The notes beneath the pieces are model-generated. The model searched no databases. It was not told where the DNA came from and worked only from the letters and a program-made list of their open reading frames with translations. A stretch of 64,000 nt of DNA from Thauera sp. K11 (GTDB lineage Bacteria; Pseudomonadota; Gammaproteobacteria; Burkholderiales; Rhodocyclaceae). Location: contig NZ_CP023440.1 in the NCBI RefSeq assembly GCF_002354895.1, positions 1 to 64,000 of the forward strand, read 5' to 3'. This document shows, piece after piece, positions 40,705 to 48,955 of the stretch. The position numbers and the translations under genes were made by a program. Each line of letters opens with the position of its first letter. The first letter of the stretch is position 1.

Positions 40705-41742
40705 ATGAAATCGCGTAGCGCTATCAAGACTGACCTGTTCGCTGACGAGCATCACCGCAAGAAGATCGACGCGCTGGGCGACCCACTGGCCGACATCGAG
40801 TCGCACATCGACTTTGCGTCGTTGGCGGCCGAGGTGGATGAGGTGGCGCCGCGCCCGGTGAGCGCGCAGGGCGGGCGTCCGCCGTACCCGACCGAGACGA
40901 TGGTGCGGATCCTGGTGCTCAAGCGTCTGTACAACCTGTCCGACGAGCAGATGGAGTACCAGTTGCTCGACCGGATGAGCTACAAGCGCTTCTGCGGACT
41001 GGCGAACGCGACCCACGTCCCGGACCGCACCACGGTGTGGACCTTCGAGAACCGGATCGGTGAAGCTGGGGCGAAGGCTCTGTTCGATGGCGTCTCGGAG
41101 CAGTTGCTCAGGAAGGGTTTCATCGCGCGCGGCGGTCAGATCATCGACGCCACTTTGGTCCCCGCCCCCAAGCAGCACAACAGCCGAGGCGAGAAGGCGC
41201 TGATCGAGCACGGTGCGATGCCCGCCGACTGGAAGCCTGCGAAGCGCCGCCAGAAGGACCTCGACGCGACCTGGACCAAGAAGCACGGCACGAGCCACTT
41301 CGGCTACAAGCTCTCGATCAACGTCGACAAGAAATACAAGATCATTCGCCGAATCGAGACCGACACGGCCAGTACGCACGACAGCCAGCACTTCGACGAC
41401 GTCTTCGATGCGGGCAACACAAGTCGGGACGTCTATGCCGACCGGGGCTACCCGTCCGAGGCGCGTGAAGCCTGGCTCAAAGAGAACGGCTTCCGTAACC
41501 AGATCCAGAGGAAGGGCAAACGCAACAAGCCGCTGACCGAGTGCCAGCAGCGGCGTAACCAGCGCATCGCCAAAACGCGCGCCCGGGTCGAGCATGTCTT
41601 TGCCGCCATCGAGCAGATGGGCGGCAAGTTGCTGCGTACCATCGGCCAGGCGCGGGCGAACTTTGCGATGACGATGATGGCTGCCTGCTACAACTTGAAG
41701 CGGCTGGTCTACTTCCGGAAGGCCGGAATCGAGGCCTTCTGA
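40705..41742 (+). CDS. IS5-family transposase
   Basis: This 345-residue DDE transposase of the IS5 group has an N-terminal DUF772-like dimerisation region (TETMVRILVLKRLYNLSDEQMEYQL) and catalytic Asp/Glu blocks IIDATLVPAP, DVYADRGYPS and RVEHVFAAIEQM. All three acidic residues are present, so it may be active and could act on both element ends even though the ISL3 transposon separates them. Confidence 0.9.
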   Translation: MKSRSAIKTDLFADEHHRKKIDALGDPLADIESHIDFASLAAEVDEVAPRPVSAQGGRPPYPTETMVRILVLKRLYNLSDEQMEYQLLDRMSYKRFCGLANATHVPDRTTVWTFENRIGEAGAKALFDGVSEQLLRKGFIARGGQIIDATLVPAPKQHNSRGEKALIEHGAMPADWKPAKRRQKDLDATWTKKHGTSHFGYKLSINVDKKYKIIRRIETDTASTHDSQHFDDVFDAGNTSRDVYADRGYPSEAREAWLKENGFRNQIQRKGKRNKPLTECQQRRNQRIAKTRARVEHVFAAIEQMGGKLLRTIGQARANFAMTMMAACYNLKRLVYFRKAGIEAF

Positions 41743-41907
41743 CGCCCGAAATGGGCCGAATCGCCGATACCCGGGGCGATTCGAGGCAAAAACGGGGCAA
41801 CGTCGCCGAGAAACGCGGTGGTTTGCCAAAGGAATTGGACCGAATTCGGTCGCGGTCATCATTGCGCGGCGGGATTTACTGAAAACCTCGGGTTATTCGA
41901 GGTGCCC

Positions 41908-42241
41908 GATAGGCACTCGCAGGGGCGATCACGAGCGCATCGACCCGTTTGTTGTGAACAAGATCCTCGACGATCACAACCTGTTGCTCGAATGAAGTTT
42001 CCTGTGCTGCCGTTTTAACGATCAGTTCAATACCGAGTTCGATCTCCGCCTTTCGCGCACCCTTTTCCATTTCGATGAAAAACGGATTGGTCAGGGTTTT
42101 CATGACTAGCGCCACCCGCAATTTGGCAACGGGGGGCGGGGATGTGGGGATTGCTACCTCGGGTTCTCGATCGACACGCTCACCACACCCAGCAAGGACG
42201 AAAGACAGGACCAGGAAGGGAAGGCATCGGATCGGCCGCAT
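41908..42241 (-). pseudogene. Sugar-type ABC transporter binding lipoprotein, 5' fragment
   Basis: This encodes about 110 codons of a periplasmic-binding protein of the RbsB family: a lipoprotein signal (MRPIRCLPFLVLSFVLAGC, Cys being the lipid site), then KLRVALVMKTLTNPFFIEME and the first hinge segment KRVDALVIAPAS. The frame is cut at 41907 by the IS5 element, so the second lobe is missing. It probably belonged to a sugar or sugar-derivative transport operon; no permease or ATPase gene is in this window. Confidence 0.8.
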
Positions 42242-42250
42242 GAGCGTCAC

Positions 42251-43035
42251 TCTGAGAAAGGTAACAAATGTACCAGCTTCTTTCCGACCGGCCGAGTAGC
42301 TTGACTGCGGTCACGATCTCGACCACTTCGGCGGCCTGTCTCTTGGAGGCAATCAGGGTGGCCAGCAGCAACTGAAGTCAATATTGTGGATCGGGCATGG
42401 ACGTGCCATCGTGGCGGTCAATCCATCACTACGTCATTGCCTAGCAATGTTCGTTTACGAGGGCACGTCTTAGTAGCTAATGATACCCGCTCTCGTGCGT
42501 CACACCGGCTGGGGCTTCTTCAACGCCACGAGCCGCGCTAATCAAGGTGATCATCGTCACGAACCACGCGCATACAGCCTTTCGAGCAGCATTTGCACAA
42601 GCTTAGTCGTGGAAGCGTCTATCGAGCGAACTGCACCTGGACGAATATCGCCCCTCGATTTGAACGCGAGCCGGCTTCTGGCGCGCTTGGGCAGCGAGTG
42701 CGACTGTGGCGCCGGCAGTCGTCCTGGTGCTGAACCTGCGGGACATCGGCGATTTTGAGGCGCCGACATTGGAGCCGATCGCCCACCTGGATGCAGAGTC
42801 CGACGCCGCTGCATTATTGCGCACATTATCTTCCCGCGGACCACCGGTTGGTGCTTGGTGCCTGCCGGCCGGGGCAAACGGCGCTGGGCGGTAAATCGTC
42901 CCCGATGTAGTGCCGGGCATCCGGATGGACCGCGTCGAATTACGGGTCTATAATCGCGCGCCAGCCGCGTTGTGCAAGGGCGCCTGCGAATCAATCTGCC
43001 CTCGCAACGGGCCCGACCCGAGCTCCGAAATTAGC
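42251..43035. other. Gene-free stretch upstream of the diguanylate cyclase
   Basis: This stretch of nearly 800 bases has no intact gene. Short frames on both strands show fragments of coding-like sequence (for example a minus-strand STTKLVQMLLERLYARG near 42570-42620 and a plus-strand VVLVLNLRDIGDFEAPTLE near 42718-42775), which look like decayed genes I cannot identify. Confidence 0.35.
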
Positions 43036-44055
43036 ATGAACCTATCACAAACCAACGAAACCGCAGCCGCGGATCCCGGAGCACGCGCCCTCGGGTTTCT
43101 GGCTGAACACCGGCTCGCGCCCACTCCGGTCAATTACTGGGTTGCGCACGACTACCTCGGGGGCGATAACGCCGGGCTTGGCAGTGCCATTGACGAGGCG
43201 CTCGCGTCAGTCGTGGCGCTTGATGATTTCGTCGTGCGCGAGCTTTACGAGCAGCATGTGGCGGGCGAATCTTTTCGCCGCTTTCGTGGCATGGGCGAGG
43301 ATATCGACAAATTGCTCGGCGTCCTGCTCGACAATGTGCGCAACGCGGACCGCAACACGTCCGGCTTCCAGGCGTCGCTCACCGAAAATATCACCCGGCT
43401 CGACAAGTCGCAGGACCCGGTAGGCCTGCGCACGGTGGCGCAGAACCTGCTTCAGGCGACCGCGGCGGCCAATGCGAGCAATGCGGCCCTTCAGAAAGAC
43501 CTCGAGGCCACCGAGCTGGAGGCACAACTGCTGCGCAGCGAACTCGACAAGCACCGCCGCGAGGCGATGACCGACCCGCTCACCGGCCTCCTCAACCGCC
43601 GCGGCATGGAGATCGAGACCGCACGCATGATCGACTCCGCGCCCGATTCCGATGCGGCGATGCTGGTCATGGACATCGACCACTTCAAGAAGATCAACGA
43701 CACCTACGGCCACGCTGTCGGTGACGTCGTGATCCGCAAGGTCGCCGAGACGATAGCCGAAGTGGCCCCGGGCGAAGCGGTGACAGCCCGCTTCGGCGGT
43801 GAGGAGTTCGTCATCGTGCTGCCCGGTGCTTCGTGCGATACGGCCCGCACACTGGCCGAGAAGGTTCGCACCGCCATCGCGCGGCTGCGTCTTGTCCGGC
43901 GTCAAGACAAGCTTGCGATCGCGCCCTTCACAGTCTCGGTCGGCGTCGCCATGCGAGCGCCCGAGGAGCCGGTCGCGGCGCTCTTCGATCGCGCAGACAA
44001 GGCGTTGTACGAGGCCAAGCACGGTGGCCGCAACCGCGTCGTGACCGCCGCCTGA
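43036..44055 (+). CDS. Diguanylate cyclase (GGDEF)
   Basis: This 339-residue protein has an N-terminal helical sensor-like region without known domain (about 1-165, including a coil at 130-165), then a complete GGDEF domain (about 170-335). The active site is FGGEEF, in the accepted GG(D/E)EF form, with DPLTGLLNRRG and DIDHFKKINDTYGH upstream, so c-di-GMP synthesis from two GTP is expected. The product-inhibition site RxxD, five residues before the motif, is absent. It has no membrane segment, so it is cytosolic. The next gene begins 18 bases after its stop, making the two an operon of c-di-GMP functions. Confidence 0.9.
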   Translation: MNLSQTNETAAADPGARALGFLAEHRLAPTPVNYWVAHDYLGGDNAGLGSAIDEALASVVALDDFVVRELYEQHVAGESFRRFRGMGEDIDKLLGVLLDNVRNADRNTSGFQASLTENITRLDKSQDPVGLRTVAQNLLQATAAANASNAALQKDLEATELEAQLLRSELDKHRREAMTDPLTGLLNRRGMEIETARMIDSAPDSDAAMLVMDIDHFKKINDTYGHAVGDVVIRKVAETIAEVAPGEAVTARFGGEEFVIVLPGASCDTARTLAEKVRTAIARLRLVRRQDKLAIAPFTVSVGVAMRAPEEPVAALFDRADKALYEAKHGGRNRVVTAA

Positions 44056-44073
44056 GGTCGCGGACCGACCGCC

Positions 44074-46026
44074 ATGCCGCGATTCGAAGAGATCAAGCTT
44101 GCCGGGCAGTTGCCCAGCCCCAAGGGGGTCGCGCTGGCCATCATGAACCTGTGCGGCCGAGACGATACCACCATCGACGACATTGCCCGCCTGGTCCAGA
44201 CCGACCCCGCCTTGTCGGGGCGCCTGTTGCGGCTGGCCAACACTAGCGGCGGCGGGCATCGGCCAATAGCGGCCGTCAACGAGGCGCTGCTGCGCATCGG
44301 CATGAAGGCGGTCGGTCAGCTCGCGATGGGGTTCTCGCTCGTCGACCAGTTCAAGGAGGGGCCGTGCAAGGCGTTCGACTATCGCAGCTTTTGGTCGCAC
44401 TCCCTGCTCATGGCGCTGGCCGCGCGCGAACTCGGCCGCCTGACCCGTGTCGCCGCACCAGAAGATTTGTTCGCGTGCGGTCTGATGGCGAATATCGGTT
44501 CGCTGGCATTGGCGACCGCCTTTCCGGTCGAGTACTCGGCGCTGCTCGAGTCCGGCTCGCATGATCCGCTCGCGGCAGAGCGCGAGACCTTCGGTATCGA
44601 TCGGCGCGAATGCACCCTCGCGATGCTCGAGGACTTCGGCATTCCCAAGGCGCTCGCCGAGCCGGTCTTTTACCACCTCGCGCCCGACGAGTCCCAGTTT
44701 TCTGACGCTTCGAGACCGAGCAGACTGACCTGGCTGTTCCACACCGCGCACCACCTCGCTGATCTCGGCGTCGCCGCGGAGGCGACACGAAGCCAGCTTG
44801 CAGGTTCCCTGATACGACTCGGCGGGCGCTTCGAAATCGACGCCGACGGTACCGCGACGATGTTCGACCGTATCGTTGCCGAGTGGGACCAGTGGGCCAG
44901 ATTGCTGGAGATCCCGGCGACCTCGCTGCCCTCGTTCGAACGGATGTCGGAGACGCCACCGGTCGCCGCGGAGCCCGACGGCGCCGCATCTTCGGTGCGC
45001 GTCCTGATGGTCACCGCATGCCCGACCAGCGTGACCCCGATAAGCACCTTGCTGCAATCGGCCTTCGGCTATCGTACCTATCTGGCCGGGGATGGCGACG
45101 AGGGCTTGAGCATGGCGGTCGCCATGCTGCCCCATGTCGTCGTCGTTGACGCTGACACACCGAGCGCGAGCGCCCACGACTTCTGCCGCCGATTGCGTGC
45201 GACCGACTGGGGTAAGTCGGTATATCTGATCGTGATGACCGCCACCGTGGACGAACGCAATTTCGTCGCCGCGTTCGAAAGTGGTGCCGACACCTGCCTG
45301 TGCAAATCTCTCGGTGACGCCAGACTGCGCGCGGCCATGCGTGCGGCGCACCGCTACCTTGGCCTGCTCGACGCGTGGCAAACCGATCGCGTCCAGCTCA
45401 AGCAGATTGCCTCCGAGCTGGCGGTCAGCAATCGCAAACTCGAGCAGGTCGCGCGAACCGATCTGCTCACCGGATTGCCGAATCGCCGTGGCGGCATGGA
45501 GGCGCTGGCCCGGGCCTGGAGTGCATCGAACCGCTCGGGGGAGGCGTTGTGCGTAATGATGCTTGACATCGACTGGTTCAAACGCATCAATGACCGATAC
45601 GGGCATGCCTTCGGCGACCGCGTGCTTGAGCAGGTGGGCGCCGGCCTGCGTAGCGAGGCGCGCAGCAGTGACACGCTGTGCCGCATAGGCGGTGAAGAAT
45701 TCCTGGTCGTATGCTCAGGCTCCGACCTGCGCTCGACGATGACGGCAGCCGAACGGCTGCGGCGTGCGATCGCAACGCTGGGTCTCGTTGCCGGTGAGGG
45801 CGAGCAGGTCGAGCTCAGCATCAGCGTCGGCATCGCGCAAAAGGAAGCGGGCACCAGCAGCACGGATGTGCTGCTCGGAAACGCCGACAAAGCCCTGTAC
45901 GCGGCCAAGCACGCCGGGCGCAACCGCATCTGCGTGATGGCTCATGGCAAGCTACATCATGGCGGCGCCCCGGTGTCCGGCGAGGATCTCACACGAGGAA
46001 GTGGCGCGGCGCGGCCCAAGAAATGA
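44074..46026 (+). CDS. HDOD-REC-GGDEF signalling protein
   Basis: This 650-residue three-domain protein has an N-terminal HDOD domain (about 5-200, LAGQLPSPKGVALAIMNLC, then FWSHSLLMALAARELG), a response-regulator receiver (about 310-430, VVVDADTPS as the Asp region) and a GGDEF domain (about 455-615, IGGEEF with DLLTGLPNRRG and MLDIDWFKRINDRYGH). The receiver's phospho-acceptor context (VVVVDADTP) keeps an Asp. The combination couples a regulatory HDOD input to c-di-GMP synthesis. The last 30 residues are low-complexity and may be read into decayed DNA. It is transcribed with the upstream cyclase and followed by a receiver-domain relic and a YcgR-like gene. Confidence 0.88.
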   Translation: MPRFEEIKLAGQLPSPKGVALAIMNLCGRDDTTIDDIARLVQTDPALSGRLLRLANTSGGGHRPIAAVNEALLRIGMKAVGQLAMGFSLVDQFKEGPCKAFDYRSFWSHSLLMALAARELGRLTRVAAPEDLFACGLMANIGSLALATAFPVEYSALLESGSHDPLAAERETFGIDRRECTLAMLEDFGIPKALAEPVFYHLAPDESQFSDASRPSRLTWLFHTAHHLADLGVAAEATRSQLAGSLIRLGGRFEIDADGTATMFDRIVAEWDQWARLLEIPATSLPSFERMSETPPVAAEPDGAASSVRVLMVTACPTSVTPISTLLQSAFGYRTYLAGDGDEGLSMAVAMLPHVVVVDADTPSASAHDFCRRLRATDWGKSVYLIVMTATVDERNFVAAFESGADTCLCKSLGDARLRAAMRAAHRYLGLLDAWQTDRVQLKQIASELAVSNRKLEQVARTDLLTGLPNRRGGMEALARAWSASNRSGEALCVMMLDIDWFKRINDRYGHAFGDRVLEQVGAGLRSEARSSDTLCRIGGEEFLVVCSGSDLRSTMTAAERLRRAIATLGLVAGEGEQVELSISVGIAQKEAGTSSTDVLLGNADKALYAAKHAGRNRICVMAHGKLHHGGAPVSGEDLTRGSGAARPKK

Positions 46027-46028
46027 TA

Positions 46029-46290
46029 AAAATGTGAAAACCGTGGCTTTTCACGCTGGCGCCGATCGAGGCCTCCTTCCCGGCGGCAAGAGTGAAGTGC
46101 GCTTGCATCAGGACACCACTTCGGCTCTGGCGTGCCCAGCGCGAACAAGTACGTCAGTTCCTCCTCGCCGACGTCACCCGACACGACGATCACCGGTGCC
46201 TCGGGTGCCCTCGCGCGGATCTCGGCAAGGAACGTTGCGGCCGTTGTCGCCCGGCCGGCGATCCTTCAGGGTTTGCAAAAAGCTGTAATT
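46029..46290 (-). pseudogene. Response-regulator receiver fragment
   Basis: On the minus strand one frame reads GRATTAATFLAEIRARAPEA, then PVIVVSGDVGEEELTYLFALG, a typical piece of a receiver domain. It has no start or full domain; neighbouring frames lose the match. It is a remnant lying between the HDOD-REC-GGDEF gene and the PilZ gene. Confidence 0.5.
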
Positions 46291-46317
46291 GCGATTGGTA
46301 GAGGGAGATGTAAGGCG

Positions 46318-47115
46318 ATGAGCCAAAACGTGCGTGGAAGCAACTCGAATGACGACGTGGATGCTGATTCCTTGGTGAGTTCGTCGCCGCAAGCCGGCAT
46401 TCCGATCGGAAAACCACCGAGCACCGAACCGGCCATCTTCGGCTTCGACGACATGCATTTGGTCGTTGGAGACTGGTTGCAGGTCGAGTGTCCTGCGCCC
46501 TCGGGAATCGGACGCGTCTTCGTTCGTGTAGTGGGGTATGTGGAGGGCATCAGCCTGATCGTCACTGCGTCCTCCAAGAACGGCAAGCGGCTTAACATCC
46601 TGGAGAACGAGATCCTTACAATCCGCGTTTTTTCGCGGCAAAGCGCGTTTGCATTCCGGAGCTCCGTTCTCAGAGCATGCCAGGTGCCCTTTGATTACCT
46701 GCACCTGTCGTTTCCCGAAGTCGTGCATGGGCGCATGATTCGCAAATCCACTCGGGTGCGCATCGAGCTTGCCGTCACGGCCTTTGTACCCGCGGAAGGC
46801 CAAGGAGAAGGTGAATCTGCCCTTATCGAGAACATGAGCTCTACGGGGGCGCTGCTCGTAGCCAGCAAAGCGTTGGGCGCGACGGGCGATGCACTTCGTC
46901 TGGACTTCGAGGCGACGCTCCACGATGTGGACACGCCCCTGAGCGTCGAAGCCCTGTTGTTGAATGTGGTGCGAAGTGACGATCTGAACCGGGAGGGAAC
47001 CGAAGAGATGTTTCGACACGGAATGGAGTTTCGAAACCTCAAGGCAAGCGACCGCATGATTATCAAGAGCCTCGTCTACCAGCAGATCATCGAGAATCCG
47101 AACAGCATCGTTTAG
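46318..47115 (+). CDS. YcgR-like PilZ-domain protein
   Basis: This 265-residue protein has an N-terminal YcgR-type domain (about 45-135: LQVECPAPSGIGRVFVRVVGYVEG split over strands) and a C-terminal PilZ domain (about 138-250). The c-di-GMP-binding motif RKSTRVRIEL is close to RxxxR, and the D/NxSxxG motif is IENMSSTGALL. Such proteins bind c-di-GMP and brake the flagellar motor or adjust surface behaviour. The start follows GAGGGAG and an in-frame longer opening to 46132 is ignored. It is a natural receiver of the signal made by the two cyclase genes upstream. Confidence 0.85.
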   Translation: MSQNVRGSNSNDDVDADSLVSSSPQAGIPIGKPPSTEPAIFGFDDMHLVVGDWLQVECPAPSGIGRVFVRVVGYVEGISLIVTASSKNGKRLNILENEILTIRVFSRQSAFAFRSSVLRACQVPFDYLHLSFPEVVHGRMIRKSTRVRIELAVTAFVPAEGQGEGESALIENMSSTGALLVASKALGATGDALRLDFEATLHDVDTPLSVEALLLNVVRSDDLNREGTEEMFRHGMEFRNLKASDRMIIKSLVYQQIIENPNSIV

Positions 47116-47678
47116 TTACCCCGCATTTCTTACACCCCGGTGACTTGTCTCAAAAAGGCGCGCGATTTCGTTTAGATCCGCTTGGCGATGGCGTCTGGAG
47201 GTCGGTTGCGACACTTTCGTCCTTGATCGAGGTGCTGTCTTAGTACCTTCCGTCGGGATCGACAGCTTCGCAAAGCGTTTTCTGTCGTTCGTCGTCAGTT
47301 GGTTTTCAGCCACCCAGCGACCGAAACTGACCGAGTACTTACCTCGCCAAACACCTCTGCAATGGCCGGAGGCACCAGGAAAGGCTGCCCCTCGTCCGCG
47401 AAAACCGGCATCGGTAGGCGAATGGCTGCTCACTGGTGCATAGTCCAGATCAGGGGCGGCTTTTGGGAAAAATCGCCACCGGCAGGTCCTGGCCGGGTCG
47501 AGCCAAGACAGGGTTCAGGTTGGTTGCCGTAAACCGGTCATCTACGACCATCCAGCGAGGGAAATCCTGGCTGGATCTCCAACGGCTGGTGATGGCCGAT
47601 ACGACCCTTCCAGCATCCCGCCGGAAAGCAGCCGCCCGTCGCGTTGAAGGCTTTCTTCGGGCAGCCGCCGGGACACGA
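47116..47678. repeat. Gene-free repeat-rich stretch
   Basis: There is no gene here. The part 47485-47580 matches 13488-13580 (see the 13341 entry), and CCGCCGGAAAGC near 47618 matches 4318. The repeats lie immediately downstream of a recombinase fragment, just as at the intact recombinase gene. Confidence 0.5.
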
Positions 47679-47790
47679 TCAGATTTCGATCTGCTCAGAG
47701 ATCTCCAAGGCATCGTCGACCTCGATACCGAGGTACCGGACTGTCGATTCCAGCCTATGCCCGAGAAGAGTTCCCACGATTCCCCGGAGC
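47679..47790 (-). pseudogene. Small tyrosine recombinase, 3' fragment
   Basis: About 31-37 codons of the C-terminus remain: LLGHRLESTVRYLGIEVDD followed by ALEISEQIEI and a TGA. It is nearly identical to the end of the intact recombinase at 4523-5155 (LLGHTKIESTVRYLGIEVDD) and retains the His and nucleophile Tyr. The 5' part is absent. It shows that a second copy of this recombinase once lay at the right side of the 16-kb insertion. Confidence 0.85.
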
Positions 47791-47818
47791 AGTCGCCGAG
47801 CAAGTCACATCAAGGGGG

Positions 47819-47875
47819 GTGCGATGTGGTAACGCTGCTTCGGGCTACGCCCTTCGCAGCGTTACCACATCGCAC
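47819..47875. repeat. Perfect 20-bp inverted repeat (hairpin)
   Basis: Arms GTGCGATGTGGTAACGCTGC (47819-47838) and its exact inverse (47856-47875) enclose a 17-base loop that itself contains GGGC-TAC-GCCC. It is AT/GC balanced with no T-run. It lies between the recombinase fragment and the right end of the insertion. A cruciform, protein-binding site or recombination site is possible. Confidence 0.7.
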
Positions 47876-48003
47876 ATCAGGGATCAGACTATTTTGCCAA
47901 GAACTCAGCGAACCCAAGCGCACCCCTCAAAGCCGCTGATCATGACCATCAATCAGCGAGATCATGTCGTTGGACTGCTTGATCATGAAGAATGGAATCT
48001 GCA

Positions 48004-48009
48004 GGAGCA
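48004..48009. repeat. Target duplication GGAGCA, right copy
   Basis: This is identical to 32029-32034. The hsdS frame resumes from 48010. Confidence 0.85.
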
Positions 48010-48943
48010 GGCTGTAGCCGTCACGACCGACCGCGAGGAAGGGATGGTAGCCTCGCACCGGTTCCCGATGTACGTGGCCAAAGATTTCTTGGCAGAGCCG
48101 GAATTCATCCTCCGGCTTTTTCTGACCCACAAAGGCAAGAAGCTTCTCGAGCTCGCTTCCCCAGGCGGGGCCGGTCGCAACAAGACCCTCGGACAGAAGG
48201 AATTTGAGAGCCTCAAGATCGCCCTCCCCTCTCCTCCAGAACAAAGAAAAGTCGCCACCTTCCTGTTGGCCGTCGACGAGCGCATCGCCCAACTCAGAGC
48301 CCGTTACGAGTGGCTGACCAAGTACAAGAAGGGCGTCATCCGGAAGCTCTTCGCCCAGGATGTTCGCTTCAAGGACGCCGCGGGGTGTGAGTTTCCCGAT
48401 TGGCAGGAGTCATCTTTTGGCGAGGTGGCGGAACTGCGGAACTGGAAGTACGACCCAGATACTTCGGCCGAGGCGTTACGCTGCGTCGAACTCGAACACG
48501 TCTCACAGGAGACGGGGCGGCTGTTGGGCTACGTCGATTCAAAGCTACAGAGAAGCGTCAAGAACCGGTTCGCCGCTGGAGACGTGTTGTTCGGAAAGCT
48601 CCGGCCGTACCTCCGGAAGTATCTGAAGGCACCCTTCGATGGCGCATGCTCCACCGAGATATGGGTGCTGAACGGCAAGAAGGTGACGAACGATTTCTTG
48701 TTCTACCTCGTTCAATCCGAGAGCTTCATGACGACCGCGCAGATCTCGTCTGGATCGAAGATGCCGAGGGCCGACTGGGGAGTGGTTTCATCCGGCGAGG
48801 TAGCGTATCCGTGCCCCGAAGAACAGACCAAGATCGCCGGCTTCCTCTTCGCCCTGGACGCCCAGATCGCCTGCGCCGAGTCCCAGCTCGAATCTGCGAA
48901 GCGGTACAAGCAAGGTATCCTCAGGAATATGTTCATCCAATAA
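48010..48943 (+). pseudogene. hsdS: hsdS specificity subunit, 3' part
   Basis: About 311 codons form the rest of the specificity subunit: AVAVTTDREEGMVASHRFP of the first recognition domain, the conserved spacer (PEQRKVATFLLAVDERIAQL), the second recognition domain (SSFGEVAELRNWKYD onwards) and the second spacer (EEQTKIAGFLFALDAQIAC). The frame is open and could be restarted at an ATG inside the insertion, but the N-terminal 84 residues would be replaced by foreign ones, so recognition is probably lost. Hybrid specificity is not excluded. Confidence 0.9.
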
Positions 48944-48955
48944 GAAAAACCGTCC

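Larger units (their letters stand above)
36203..41907. mobile_element. IS5-family element split by an ISL3 transposon
   Basis: The ends are inverted repeats GGGCGCCTCGAAAAACC (36203) and GGGCACCTCGAATAACC (reversed, ending 41907). Removing the ISL3 transposon and one copy of its 8-bp duplication leaves 1,277 bp, normal for IS5. The transposase gene (40705-41742) is intact because the ISL3 hit lies upstream of it. The flanking bases (TTAT left, GATA right) do not form a clear duplication. On the right the element ends inside a lipoprotein gene whose remainder is not found on the left side. Confidence 0.85.
32035..48003. mobile_element. IS21-type-ended 15,969-bp insertion in hsdS
   Basis: The left end begins TGCGTATTCCGATCG and the right end, reversed, TGCAGATTCCATTC. 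Beyond these, both ends share spaced blocks: TTC.TGA.C, CAGTCCA and CGAC.TGATC. Both ends also carry a second internal block around TGATCAG, matching the multiple terminal repeats of IS21 elements. GGAGCA duplicates flank it. Transposase genes istA/istB lie at the left end but the right end is 13.4 kb from istA. Either foreign DNA entered the element between istA and its right end, or a two-copy composite lost most of one copy. The contents include an IS5 element, an ISL3 transposon, a lipoprotein fragment and a c-di-GMP cluster. Confidence 0.82.

Noticed and set aside
43207..45606. 799-codon minus-strand open frame
   Set aside because: Antisense to the two GGDEF genes, whose motifs are unmistakable; composition is that of a shadow frame.
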